Shown one piece after another: positions 1-8,028 of a stretch of DNA of 63,569 bases. Positions within the stretch are counted from its first letter, which is position 1, and each line of letters opens with the position of its first letter. The DNA lies in NCBI GenBank assembly GCA_017305935.1, contig JAFKJU010000035.1, positions 1 to 63,569 of the forward strand. The letters are read 5' to 3'. The notes beneath the pieces were generated by a model. The model saw only the letters and a program-made list of their open reading frames with translations. It did not search any database and was not told the origin of the DNA. Source of the stretch: Hyphomicrobiales bacterium (GTDB lineage Bacteria; Pseudomonadota; Alphaproteobacteria; Rhizobiales; Rhizobiaceae). Made by a program: the position numbers and the translations under genes.

Positions 1-327
1 ACCGGACGCATGAAGAACAACCAGAAGGCCATATCGAAAGCAATGGCGCTGGGCTTCTCCACCGACGAGTTCCAGATCGTCATGAACGTCGATGCCTATG
101 ACAAGCTTACCCATAGCTTCGGGGTCAAGCTGATCGTCGCCGGCGTCGAAGTCGCACCGCTCTCTGTCAACGAGACCGTCGATCCGATCAAGCCGACGCG
201 CAGCACGATTATCGCCAACTTCCATCTCGGGGCGCCGACGACCAGCGTGCGCGCCCTGGTCAACGGCAACACGCCGAGCGTGATCAACGTGCCGTTCATT
301 CAGGATTTCCAGCTCAACGCCTTCTAA
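1..327 (+). CDS. Phage structural protein of unknown function, possibly 5'-truncated
   Basis: The reading frame is open to the left edge of the window, so the ATG at 10 may be internal and the gene may begin outside. No clear ribosome binding site precedes that ATG. The visible 105-108 residues have no motif I recognise; the sequence looks like a beta-rich structural protein and ends in QLNAF. It lies 9 bp before the next phage gene and directly upstream of the tail-fibre genes, so a baseplate or tail role is an inference from position only. Confidence 0.5.
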   Translation, partial: TGRMKNNQKAISKAMALGFSTDEFQIVMNVDAYDKLTHSFGVKLIVAGVEVAPLSVNETVDPIKPTRSTIIANFHLGAPTTSVRALVNGNTPSVINVPFIQDFQLNAF

Positions 328-336
328 GGGGGAACC

Positions 337-525
337 ATGTCGATCACGCCAGCAACACCGTCTTACGAGGCTGAAACCACCTACGCGTTCCGGGTCCGCC
401 GTGTCGCATGGCTCGGCTCGTTCAAATATCTGCCGCGCGACGAACATCGCGCGGCCGGAACCACGCTCAACCGCCTGATCGAGGAGAACGGTCCCGATGT
501 CATCGCTCTTGCCGAACCCGTCTGA
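337..525 (+). CDS. Small phage protein, hypothetical (62 aa)
   Basis: A 62-residue protein that starts at an ATG with a strong ribosome binding site (AAGGGGGAACC before the start). It lies 9 bp after the preceding gene and overlaps the tail-fibre gene by 29 bp, which shows that it belongs to the tail operon. The residues from about 20 to 55 (VRRVAWLGSFKYLPRDEH and following) look like a compact folded segment, but I do not recognise a family. Its place immediately before the fibre gene suggests a baseplate or fibre-attachment accessory, which is inference. Confidence 0.5.
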   Translation: MSITPATPSYEAETTYAFRVRRVAWLGSFKYLPRDEHRAAGTTLNRLIEENGPDVIALAEPV

Positions 526-2122
526 CGGCTACGCGGTTACGGTCAATTTCGAGATCAGCGTCGAGGTCTGGAATGCGGCGCTGCCGCATCTCGCCGGCCG
601 CGTCGGGGTGCTCGAAACCATCGTCGCCGCCGGCTACACGGCGGCGCAGGAAGCCGGCACGGCGATGGCGCAGGACATCATCACCAATTCGGTGGCGCCA
701 CAGATCGCCGATATTCAGGCGCTGATCGCCGGCTTCGAAACCCAGCTCGGCATTGCCGAGGATAAGCTCGCTGCCTTGCAGAACGGCGGCGTGCCGGCGA
801 GTGACGTCCCGGTCGCGGCCCATGGCATGTTCGGGCCGGGGACCGATGCGCAGGAGGCATTCGAGGCGGTCAGTGACGCGCTCGACTTTCTCGGCCCGAA
901 GGCCACGGGGGCGCAACAACAGAGCGAGAAGAACCAGCCAAACGGCTATCTGGGCCTTGGAGCAAACGGGAAGGCATCTGCCAGCTACATCGAGCAGACT
1001 GTCGGGACTGTCATTTACGTGGCTGCTGGCTCGGCGCCAGACGCAACCTATTTGCCGCTCGATGGTGCCGCCTATCTTCAATCGGCTTACCCGGCATTGT
1101 TTGCCAAGCTTGGGACATCGGTTGCTCCGCAGTTCGTTGACAACGGCACGATGGCACTCGGGGGCGGGGCTGGGACGGCAACAAACAGAGGCGCGGACTA
1201 CAATCGGGCAACCAATATTCTCGGCGTGCTTGATAGCTCTACCGGCACGAAAGTCATGCGCTCTGCCGATGCTGGTTTGAGCTGGACCAACCCCCACTCG
1301 TTCGGAAGTGGATACGGTTCGCTGCGCTATATCCCTGGGGCAAACCGTTGGTATTGCGCTTTGAGCTCCACCAACACCAGTGCTGCGTGGGCGACCGACA
1401 CCTTGGTCATGAATACCATCTCTGTTAACCCCAACTTTCATGGGGCGCTTGGCAGCGGGTTCTTGTTCTGGGATACGGTGTGGGGCGAACTCGCCGCTTA
1501 TCAAAGCAATACGGTTTACTTTTGCACCAACGTCGGCGGCTTGAGCGGCAGGGCGAATATCAACCTCAGCGAAAGCTTCTCAAAGTTCATCAACGTAGGC
1601 GCTTTCGACTTCATGGCATTTTCGAACGGAACCTATGGGGTTCTCGGTATCCGCGCTCATGGCTCGGCAACCGTCACCTACATGGCGAACGATCAGTCTC
1701 TGAGGAATGCCACGATCACGCTGTTTGCCATGGGCGGATATGCGTATGCCGTCTTTGCGATGACCGACAAGACGAAAATCTACCGCTCGAACGGTGGAGC
1801 ATGGAGCGACGTGACGCCGTTTTTTGCAGGCGTCAACCTTATCCAGTCTGCCCTTCCTGTGCTTGGCGATGTCATCGAAATTCCGCTGACGAATGGCTTG
1901 TCGCTCTGCTTCGATGGTTCGTCCTGGTCTTTCGCCCCGACGCTGATGACGGCAAACAGCTACGACAAGATTAAATTGTCGGACGGGAGGCTTATCGCGG
2001 CGCGATCGGCACCTTCGCCTTATGCCGTCATGTCGCCGCGCTATCCGAAGGCAACGCAGTTTGCCGTTCCCTACAACATGGCCCCGAACCTGAAGGCCTA
2101 CATAAAGGCGCTCCCGTCATGA
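497..2122 (+). CDS. Phage tail fibre / receptor-binding protein (gpH-like)
   Basis: A 541-residue protein. The N-terminal 110 residues look alpha-helical and would attach to the baseplate. A collar-like stretch near residues 175-205 (YLPLDGAAYLQSAYPALFAKLG) resembles phage tail-collar domains. The C-terminal 330 residues are rich in Gly, Ser, Thr, Asn and aromatic residues, as expected for a receptor-binding tip. A GAGGAG ribosome binding site lies before the ATG at 497. The gene overlaps the next one through ATGA. The C-terminal part is visibly less GC-rich than the N-terminal part, which suggests a swapped tip module. The role follows from position (between small baseplate-type genes and the sheath) and composition. 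Confidence 0.7.
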   Translation: MSSLLPNPSDGYAVTVNFEISVEVWNAALPHLAGRVGVLETIVAAGYTAAQEAGTAMAQDIITNSVAPQIADIQALIAGFETQLGIAEDKLAALQNGGVPASDVPVAAHGMFGPGTDAQEAFEAVSDALDFLGPKATGAQQQSEKNQPNGYLGLGANGKASASYIEQTVGTVIYVAAGSAPDATYLPLDGAAYLQSAYPALFAKLGTSVAPQFVDNGTMALGGGAGTATNRGADYNRATNILGVLDSSTGTKVMRSADAGLSWTNPHSFGSGYGSLRYIPGANRWYCALSSTNTSAAWATDTLVMNTISVNPNFHGALGSGFLFWDTVWGELAAYQSNTVYFCTNVGGLSGRANINLSESFSKFINVGAFDFMAFSNGTYGVLGIRAHGSATVTYMANDQSLRNATITLFAMGGYAYAVFAMTDKTKIYRSNGGAWSDVTPFFAGVNLIQSALPVLGDVIEIPLTNGLSLCFDGSSWSFAPTLMTANSYDKIKLSDGRLIAARSAPSPYAVMSPRYPKATQFAVPYNMAPNLKAYIKALPS

Positions 2123-2562
2123 TCGCGATCTACGAAGTCGGCCGCCTTGGATATTGGACGGGGCAGGCATCGGAAATTGAAGAGACCGACCCCATTCCGC
2201 TTCGGTGGACGATGGTGGAGCCACCGGTTCCTGCCGAGGGCAAGTTCGCCGTTTTCGATGGCGCGCAGTGGCGGATCGAGGTCACGCCGGCGCCCGCACC
2301 TGATCCGATGCCGGTTGCCCTGCCACCCCTGTCCCGCCGCCAGCTCCGCCTGGCGCTGCTGTCGATCGGCGTCACGGCCGGGGATGTCGAGGCACATATC
2401 GCGGCGATCGCCGATCCGGTCGACCAGGCGGCCGCGCTGATCGAATGGCAGGACGCGGGCTCGTATGATCGCGACCATCCGCTCCTGCTCGACGTCGCCG
2501 CCGCCATGGAGCTGCCGCCCGAACAGGTTGATGCCCTCTGGATGTGGGCGGCCGGCCTTTAA
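2119..2562 (+). CDS. Tail-fibre-associated protein (gpG / fibre assembly-like)
   Basis: A 147-residue protein translated through an ATGA overlap with the fibre gene. The first 60 residues (short strands, WTGQASEIEETDPIP, WTMVEPP) resemble the small proteins encoded after phage tail fibres. The rest carries an LSRRQLRLAL segment and an acidic helical tail, similar to C-terminal parts of many phage fibre partners. In P2-like phages this position is taken by the fibre chaperone gpG. It ends just before two tandem terminators, so it closes the fibre operon. It could be a structural fibre partner instead of a chaperone. Confidence 0.55.
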   Translation: MIAIYEVGRLGYWTGQASEIEETDPIPLRWTMVEPPVPAEGKFAVFDGAQWRIEVTPAPAPDPMPVALPPLSRRQLRLALLSIGVTAGDVEAHIAAIADPVDQAAALIEWQDAGSYDRDHPLLLDVAAAMELPPEQVDALWMWAAGL

Positions 2563-2594
2563 CGCCGGCCGCCGCTAACAACCCAACTCATCCC

Positions 2595-2659
2595 GGCCCG
2601 CCCTTCGAGGCGGGCCTTTTTCGTTTCACGCAACCCGCCCTTCGAGGCGGGTTTTTTTT
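2595..2659 (+). terminator. Two tandem intrinsic terminators
   Basis: Two near-identical hairpins follow each other. GGCCCGCC-CTTCG-AGGCGGGCC with a T run is at 2595-2621, and ACCCGCC-CTTCG-AGGCGGGT with eight T is at 2633-2659. They separate the fibre genes from the sheath gene. The second T run ends about 15 bp before the sheath start, so the ribosome binding site of the sheath lies right behind it. Confidence 0.85.
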
Positions 2660-2674
2660 ATGGAGAGAAGGCAA

Positions 2675-4156
2675 ATGTCCGATCCTATTTTCGGTATTGG
2701 CATTGAGCGCATCGACAACGAACCGCGCCCGGCTACTGACGCCGAGATGGCGATCATCGGTCTCGTCGTCGTCGCGCCTGATGCTGATCCCGCCAAGGTT
2801 CCCCTGAACGATCCCATATACGGGCTTTCGAATGACCCGGCGTTTATTACCGCGCTCGGCGCGTCCGGAACCGTCGCCAAGGGCCTCGACATCATCAATG
2901 CGCAGCTCGGCGAGTATCAGGTTGCGGCTCGTGTCGTCCTCGTTCGCGTTGAGGAAGGCGCGGACGAGGCAGAAACGATCGCGAATTTGGTCGGCAGTTC
3001 GGCGCTCAAGACTGGCATGCACGCTCTGCGGAAAGCAGGGACGAAGCTCGGCATGATCCCGCGTCTAGTCGCTGTCCCCGGGCATACCCATCAGCGTGAA
3101 ACCGGCGTCAGCACGGTCACCGTCTCCAACGGCGGTTCCGGCTACTCCTCGGCGCCGACGGTCGCTTTCACGGGCGGCAGCGGCACCGGTGCGGCCGGCA
3201 CGGCTGTTCTCGGGACGGGTGCGAATGCTGGGAAGGTCGTCGGAGTGACGATCACCGATCCGGGCAGCGGCTACACGAGCGCTCCCACCGTGGCCTTTAC
3301 CGGCGGCGCCGGCACCGGGGCGGCCGCCACGGCTGCAATCGCCGATCTGGCGAACTTGGTCTGCGCCGAACTGCCGTCTGTTCTCAATCCTCTCGTTGCC
3401 CATGCCGTCGTGAGTGGCCCGCATTCGAGCCTTGAGGCATATAACGATTGGCGCGAGACCCTTAACAGTACGCGGCTAATCCCGGTCGAGACTTGGGCGC
3501 AGGCGGGCTCGCCGGCTTCCGACATCGACGGTGTTTATTGCGCACTCGGCATCGGCGTTCGACGTGATCACGAGAAGGGCGGCAAGCCTTTCCATTCGTG
3601 GGCAAACCAGCCGGTCTATGGGATCGCAGGGCCGAACCGCGACATCGATTTCTCCCTGACCGACGGTGCGACCGAAGGTCAGATGATCCTCGAAAACAAC
3701 GGCGGCATCATTGTGCGTGGCGAGGCCGGGGTCGAAAGCGCGATCTCGTCAGGCGGCTTCGTGTTCATCGGCACCGACAACGCGGGCGACGATGAGCTGT
3801 GGCGCTTCTACAACGTTACGCGCGGTCGCGACTTCATCCATTTGACCTTCCTCAAGACGCTGCGGACTTATCTCGGCCGGTTCAACCTGACTGGCCAGAC
3901 GATCCAAGCTGTCTTGAACACGGCTGATGGCATTCTTCGCGATCTTAAGGCCGATGGTCACATCCTCGATTACAAGGTCACCTTCGAGCGCGATCAGAAT
4001 AGCCCCGAGAACCTTCGTCTCGGCCGGTTCAAGCTCACCTTCATGGCCGAAGAGGCGCCGGTTCTCCGGTACCTCGGGCTGCGCTCGGCCCGTTATCGGC
4101 CGGCGCTCGACACGCTCCTCGACGATCTCCTCACCAACATGGATGTAGCGGCCTAA
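2675..4156 (+). CDS. FI: Contractile tail sheath protein (FI)
   Basis: A 493-residue tail sheath subunit, which forms the contractile outer tube of a myovirus tail. The C-terminal 270 residues carry typical sheath sequence: HAVVSGP, RLIPVETWAQ, YCALGIGVRRDHEKGG, FHSWANQPVYGI, WRFYNVTRGRDFIH and the final beta-augmentation arm. The ATG at 2675 is chosen over 2660 because GGAGAGAAGG lies just before it. Residues of about 145-220 form an insert with two copies of a GSGY[ST]SAPTVAFTGG repeat inside the normal sheath core (between LVAVPGH and DLANLVCAEL). It is followed at once by the tube gene, as in P2. Confidence 0.9.
   Translation: MSDPIFGIGIERIDNEPRPATDAEMAIIGLVVVAPDADPAKVPLNDPIYGLSNDPAFITALGASGTVAKGLDIINAQLGEYQVAARVVLVRVEEGADEAETIANLVGSSALKTGMHALRKAGTKLGMIPRLVAVPGHTHQRETGVSTVTVSNGGSGYSSAPTVAFTGGSGTGAAGTAVLGTGANAGKVVGVTITDPGSGYTSAPTVAFTGGAGTGAAATAAIADLANLVCAELPSVLNPLVAHAVVSGPHSSLEAYNDWRETLNSTRLIPVETWAQAGSPASDIDGVYCALGIGVRRDHEKGGKPFHSWANQPVYGIAGPNRDIDFSLTDGATEGQMILENNGGIIVRGEAGVESAISSGGFVFIGTDNAGDDELWRFYNVTRGRDFIHLTFLKTLRTYLGRFNLTGQTIQAVLNTADGILRDLKADGHILDYKVTFERDQNSPENLRLGRFKLTFMAEEAPVLRYLGLRSARYRPALDTLLDDLLTNMDVAA
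3104..3325 (+). repeat. Tandem duplicated domain inside the sheath gene
   Basis: Two copies of a roughly 30-residue unit, each of the form VT-[VI]-x-x-x-GSGY-x-SAPTVAFTGG-x-GTGAA. The first lies at about 3104-3196 and the second at about 3236-3325, with a short linker (LGTGANAGKVVG) between them. The protein copies match at most positions while the DNA differs at many third positions, so the duplication is old or was acquired already duplicated. Confidence 0.8.
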
Positions 4157-4189
4157 GCGGCAGGCTATCAGGGCAAAGGAAACCTATTG

Positions 4190-4726
4190 ATGTCCACCGT
4201 TTACCTGATGACGGCCGCGAACTTGTTCGTCGGCGACCACGATCCGAGCAAGAGCAAGCACCTTACGCTCACCGAATTGAAGCTCCCCGACCTGCAGGAG
4301 ACCTTCGCCGACCACAACCCGGGCGGCGGCCTCGTCGGAACCGAGTTTGCCGTCGGCGTCGAGAAGCTCGAAGCGACGTTCAACCTGGCTGGCTTCGACC
4401 CCGACCTCCTTTCTGAATTCGGGCTCTCGACCCGCTACCGCAACAAGTTCACAGCTTATGGCGTGATTACTGACCAGCGCAGTGGCCGGGAAATCGAAGC
4501 GAAGGCGATTGTCGAGGCTCGCCTCGGCCGGATTGCCCCCGATGCCTTCCAGCGCGGCGAGATGCAGGGTCACGAATACGCGATGAATAGCATCGTGCAT
4601 TACGAGCTTTGGTTCGACAATCGCGAGAAGATCGCGTGGGACTTCTTCACGAACCTCTGGCGTGTTGACGGCGTGGATCAAAACGCCACCACTAACAGGA
4701 TCCTCCGCATCCCGGGCGCGGCCTAA
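4190..4726 (+). CDS. FII: Phage major tail tube protein (FII)
   Basis: A 178-residue tube subunit, the inner tube that the sheath drives through the host envelope. Typical features are the N-terminal MTAANLFVGD, KLPDLQET, an internal GGGLVGTEFAVGVEKLEATF segment and a C-terminal NIxHYELWFD-like strand (SIVHYELWFDN). The ATG at 4190 directly follows a TTG; the ATG is preferred, with AAAGGAAAC upstream. It lies 33 bp after the sheath gene, which is the order of P2. A terminator follows. Confidence 0.88.
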   Translation: MSTVYLMTAANLFVGDHDPSKSKHLTLTELKLPDLQETFADHNPGGGLVGTEFAVGVEKLEATFNLAGFDPDLLSEFGLSTRYRNKFTAYGVITDQRSGREIEAKAIVEARLGRIAPDAFQRGEMQGHEYAMNSIVHYELWFDNREKIAWDFFTNLWRVDGVDQNATTNRILRIPGAA

Positions 4727-4751
4727 CTCGACTTCGGGCAGACGCGACCAA

Positions 4752-4797
4752 CGGCCCCCTCCTTCCCCTGCGAGGCGGGGGCCGCTTTGTTTTTCAC
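4752..4797 (+). terminator. Intrinsic terminator after tail tube gene
   Basis: An inverted repeat CGGCCCCC ... GGGGGCCG with a loop of about 16 bases, followed by CTTTGTTTTT. It lies between FII and gpE and may lower transcription of the assembly genes relative to the structural genes FI and FII. Confidence 0.75.
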
Positions 4798-4824
4798 CGC
4801 CGAAAAATCACAGGAACCGCCGAC

Positions 4825-5148
4825 ATGGAAAACCAGTCTCAGCCGGCCGCCGCCGGCACGCCGAAGTGGGAAGAATTTACCCATCCGCTCCTCTATCCCG
4901 TCCCCACGGAAGGGCAGACGCTCGCTTCCGTGACGTTTCGGGAGCCCGATGGAGAGGCGCTCGAAGCGATTGACAATCTGAACCTCGATCCGGGCAAACC
5001 GATGCGGGTGAGCCAGGTGCTCGGCATCATCGCGGCGCTTTCGGGCATCCCGATCGACACCGTTCGCAAGTTCCACGCGCGAGACATCCGCGCTCTCGGG
5101 GAGGCTGCCTCCCCTTTGTTGGAGGGCGCGGGAACGGAGGGCGCCTAA
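4825..5148 (+). CDS. Tail assembly chaperone gpE (unshifted product)
   Basis: A 107-residue protein at the position of P2 gpE or Mu gp41, between tail tube and tape measure. It has the typical features HPL, VTFREPDGEALEAID, PMRVSQVLGIIAALSGIP and VRKFHARDIRALGEA. Proteins of this family bind the tape measure and help assemble the tube. A CAGGAAC ribosome binding site lies upstream. Near its 3' end at 5112-5118 is a CCC-TTT-G slippery heptamer in the correct frame for a -1 shift (see the longer product). Confidence 0.85.
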   Translation: MENQSQPAAAGTPKWEEFTHPLLYPVPTEGQTLASVTFREPDGEALEAIDNLNLDPGKPMRVSQVLGIIAALSGIPIDTVRKFHARDIRALGEAASPLLEGAGTEGA

Positions 5149-5336
5149 CGCTCGTAACGATCATTCGTTGGCTTCGCTCGAAGGGCGGCCTCGACCGCGT
5201 GACGGCCGAGGTCTCCGCCGTCCTGCACACGCCTTTCCCCATTGTAAGATCAACCCGCATTTCGCTGCTCATGCGGATGCATAAGGAGGCAGAGCGCATC
5301 AAGCGCTCTTCGATGCTATGGGCGCAACCACGCTAA
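4825..5336 (+). CDS. Frameshifted tail assembly protein gpE+E' (predicted, -1 shift near 5118)
   Basis: Reading gpE to 5118 and then shifting back one base gives a 170-residue fusion. The added 72 residues in the -1 frame run without a stop from the slip site to TAA at 5334-5336. They contain a credible alpha-helical protein (TIIRWLRSKGGLDRVTAEV, RISLLMRMHKEAERIKR). This -1 frame has no good start of its own, and its end overlaps the tape measure start by 19 bp, as for P2 E+E' and lambda G-GT. The frameshift is predicted from the slippery heptamer and the coding character; it has not been observed. Confidence 0.7.
5112..5118 (+). promoter_or_regulatory. Programmed -1 ribosomal frameshift site
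   Basis: The heptamer is C-CCT-TTG in the reading frame of gpE. It fits the X-XXY-YYZ rule exactly (X=C, Y=T, Z=G), so both tRNAs can re-pair as CCC and TTT after slipping back one base. GC-rich sequence follows (GGAGGGCGCGGGAACGGAGGGCGCC) and may form a stimulating structure, while the 0-frame stop is 28 bases downstream. Confidence 0.7.
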
Positions 5337-7597
5337 CTTCTTCCCTTGTTGTCCGTCTGATCGACCAGGTGACGGGGCCGGCGAAGGGCGTCGGCCGTGC
5401 GCTGCTCGGCCTCGACAAAGCCGCGAAGGGGAATTTCGGGGAGCGGCTGAGCACCGCTATTGCCCGCAATAATGCCGCGCTCGACAGCGCCCGTGCCGGC
5501 CTCGTTGACGCGGTCGCCGGCTTCTATGCCCTGAAGAGTGCAATCGGCGCCCCTATCAACGCGGCAATGAAGTTCGAAAGCGCGATGGCCGATATCGGCA
5601 AGGTCTCCGGCTTTGATGCCGCTGGCCTTCATGAATACGGCAAGCGTCTTCGCAAGCTGGCGGTAACGGAAATCCCGATGGCGGTCGATGACCTGGCAGC
5701 GCTCTCAGCTGCGGCCGCGCAAGCCGGCGTCCCGGACCAAGACCTTTTCGACTTCACGCGCATGGTTGCCAAGGCTGCCGTCGCGTGGGAGATGAGCGGT
5801 GCCGAAGCCGGCGAGGCGCTGGCGAAGATCCGGACGGCCCTCGGGCTGACAAATGAGCAGACCGCCGCCTATGCCGACGCCGTCAACTATGTGTCGGACG
5901 CCACGGCGGCGAGTTCGCGAGACCTCATCGACTTTACGAAGAGAGTGGCTGCGCAGGGCGAGTTCTTCGGATACACGAAGGAAGAGACCCTCGCTTTCGG
6001 CGCGGCCATGATCTCGGCTGGCGCCGAGGCAGATGTTGCCGCGACCTCGTTCCGCAACATGGGCAAGGCTCTTACGCGCGGCGCGAGCGCGTCGAAGTCC
6101 CAGCTCAAGGCCTTCGCGACGCTGGGGCTGAACTCGAAAAAAGTCGCCAAGGCGATGCAGAAGGATGCGGTCGGCACCACGATTAAGGTCATCGAAAAGA
6201 TCGGCCAGCTCCCCGAGCATATGCGTGCGGCGGTCATGTCGGACCTCTTCGGCGACGAAGCCCGCGCGCTGGCGCCGCTTCTCGGCGATGTCGAGCAGCT
6301 TCGAAAGGCTCTCGCGCTGACGGCTGACGAGCAGAAGTATCTCAACAGCGTTGGCAAAGAATTCGAAAAGCGCTCGGCAACGTCGGCATACAAGCTGCAG
6401 CGCTTCAAGTCGCAACTCGGCGACATCGCCCTCGTGATTGGTGGCGCGTTGCTGCCTGCGATGAACCAAATGTTGATCCCGCTCGGCGAGATCGCAATGA
6501 AGTTCTCGAATTGGGCTGAAGCCAACCCAGAGCTTGTTCGGACGGTGATCGCGGCGACTGGCGCCTTGGTCGGTTTCCGCATCGCGGCTGTGAGCCTCAA
6601 GTTCCTCGGCCTTATCGGCCGAGGCGGCGCGCTGTCGATGATGGCCTTCGGCTTCAATACCGTCGGCGTCGCCGCCATGGCGGCCGGTCGAGGCCTGAAG
6701 GCTTTGGCTATCGCTCCGATCATCGCCAGCTTGGCTGGCGCTCGCCGCGCGCTCGTTGGCTTTGCCGCTTCTGCTGCCATCCTCGGACCCGGTGGCGCGG
6801 CGGCTATCGCCTTCAAGAGCATGGGGACCGCAGTCATGGGCCTCCTCAGCCCGCTTCGGCTGGTCAGAGGCGCGGCCGTGCTGCTGCGCGGCGCGCTGAT
6901 GTTCACCGGCGTGGGGGCTGTCCTGGCCGCCATCGCTGCGGCCGGGACGCTTATCTACAACAACTGGGACGGCCTCGTTGCGTTCTTCCAAGGGGTAGGG
7001 AGCGGCTTCATGGCCGCGCTGGAACCGGTGAAGGGCGTCATCGAGCCGATCGCCAGGTTCTCCGGGGAGATCCTCTCCTCGATTTCCGGCCTGCTCGGTC
7101 CGCTTCAGGCGACCAATGCAGAATGGAAATCATGGGGTGAAACGCTCGGCGGGGCCGTTGGCGGCGCCATCCGCAGCGTCATCGACGCGATCAACAGCCT
7201 GATCGGGGTTCTCTCAGCCGCCTACGACAAGGCCGTCGCCATGGGTGCGGCGATCAAGAGCGCCGTGACATGGGGCGGCGGCGACGCCGGCGGCAGCGAG
7301 CCGACCGTTGACGCGATGGGGAATGTGACGGGGCATCGCGCGAAGGGCGGTTCGGTCTGGTCCGGCGGCTCCTTCCTCGTCGGTGAGAATGAGCCCGAAA
7401 TCTTTACTCCTGGCACGGGCGGGACGATCACCCCTCTCAGCCAGGCGGGAGGCGGCGCTTCGATCAGGCAGATTGGCCCGTTCAACATCAAGTCAACTGA
7501 CCCGGTCGCGGCCGGGAAAGAGGTTCGTCGCGCTGTCGAGAATGCGCTCCGCGATCTGTTGCGGGGATCGCATGCCGATATGGGAGCTCGTCCATAA
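5318..7597 (+). CDS. Phage tail tape measure protein (gpT)
   Basis: A 759-residue tape measure protein that sets tail length and is injected with the DNA. Residues 70-330 contain the conserved phage tape-measure domain (FESAMADIGKVSGFDAAGL, LAALSAAAAQAG, AEAGEALAKIRTALGLTNEQ, AAAMISAGAEADVAATSFRN, VMSDLFGDEARALAPLLG). Several hydrophobic helical stretches follow between about 390 and 550, as is usual for the membrane-inserting part. The C-terminus has a GGSFLVGENEPEIFTPGTGG motif, common in tape measures. The start at 5318 overlaps the frameshifted gpE' end. The next gene starts on its stop codon (TAATG). Confidence 0.9.
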   Translation: MGATTLTSSLVVRLIDQVTGPAKGVGRALLGLDKAAKGNFGERLSTAIARNNAALDSARAGLVDAVAGFYALKSAIGAPINAAMKFESAMADIGKVSGFDAAGLHEYGKRLRKLAVTEIPMAVDDLAALSAAAAQAGVPDQDLFDFTRMVAKAAVAWEMSGAEAGEALAKIRTALGLTNEQTAAYADAVNYVSDATAASSRDLIDFTKRVAAQGEFFGYTKEETLAFGAAMISAGAEADVAATSFRNMGKALTRGASASKSQLKAFATLGLNSKKVAKAMQKDAVGTTIKVIEKIGQLPEHMRAAVMSDLFGDEARALAPLLGDVEQLRKALALTADEQKYLNSVGKEFEKRSATSAYKLQRFKSQLGDIALVIGGALLPAMNQMLIPLGEIAMKFSNWAEANPELVRTVIAATGALVGFRIAAVSLKFLGLIGRGGALSMMAFGFNTVGVAAMAAGRGLKALAIAPIIASLAGARRALVGFAASAAILGPGGAAAIAFKSMGTAVMGLLSPLRLVRGAAVLLRGALMFTGVGAVLAAIAAAGTLIYNNWDGLVAFFQGVGSGFMAALEPVKGVIEPIARFSGEILSSISGLLGPLQATNAEWKSWGETLGGAVGGAIRSVIDAINSLIGVLSAAYDKAVAMGAAIKSAVTWGGGDAGGSEPTVDAMGNVTGHRAKGGSVWSGGSFLVGENEPEIFTPGTGGTITPLSQAGGGASIRQIGPFNIKSTDPVAAGKEVRRAVENALRDLLRGSHADMGARP

Positions 7598-8028
7598 TGC
7601 TGTATATGCTTGGCCCTCTTAAAATCGAGGTCTGGCCGTTCAACGTTGAGAACGTTGATGAACTTGGCGGGACAGATTTCGCTATAAAGCCCATCGCAGG
7701 CGCGGAGCAACCGGCGGAATATGTCGGCGAAGGCGCGAACGAGCTGCGGCTAGATGGTAAAATCTGGCCTTCGGAGAGGGACGGCGATGCCGCCCTCACC
7801 AGCCTCGAAGTCTTGACCCAAATGCGCGTCAGCGGGCGACCACAATACCTGATGCGAGGCGATGGGCGCGCGATGGGCTGGTACTCGGTCATGAGCGTGG
7901 CCGTTCGTTCTTCAAACCTAGAGAGAGACGGGATCGGGAGAAAGGTATCGGTCACAATCGAATTGCGCCGATCTCCCGGACCCGCGTCTCAGGACTTTTT
8001 CTCAATCGTCAGTAGGCTTGCCGGATGA
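7597..8028 (+). CDS. Phage tail protein U (gpU)
   Basis: A 143-residue protein of the P2 gpU family, which caps the tail tube end. Matching features are the N-terminal MLYMLGPLKIEVWPFNVEN, an acceptable GxxxPAEYVGEG turn, LRLDGKIWPSERDG, LTSLEVLTQM and the RPQYLMRGDGRAMGWY segment. The start codon shares a base with the tape measure stop, and the end overlaps gpX by ATGA, so these genes are translationally coupled. Confidence 0.85.
   Translation: MLYMLGPLKIEVWPFNVENVDELGGTDFAIKPIAGAEQPAEYVGEGANELRLDGKIWPSERDGDAALTSLEVLTQMRVSGRPQYLMRGDGRAMGWYSVMSVAVRSSNLERDGIGRKVSVTIELRRSPGPASQDFFSIVSRLAG

Noticed and set aside
500-1504. Long open frame of 334 codons on the minus strand under the tail-fibre gene
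   Set aside because: Composition (Arg/His/Cys-rich, no domain) and full overlap with a well-supported gene show that it is a shadow of high-GC coding sequence.
5705-6991. 428-codon minus-strand frame inside the tape measure gene
   Set aside because: It is rich in Arg, His and Gln without any motif and lies entirely opposite the tape measure frame.
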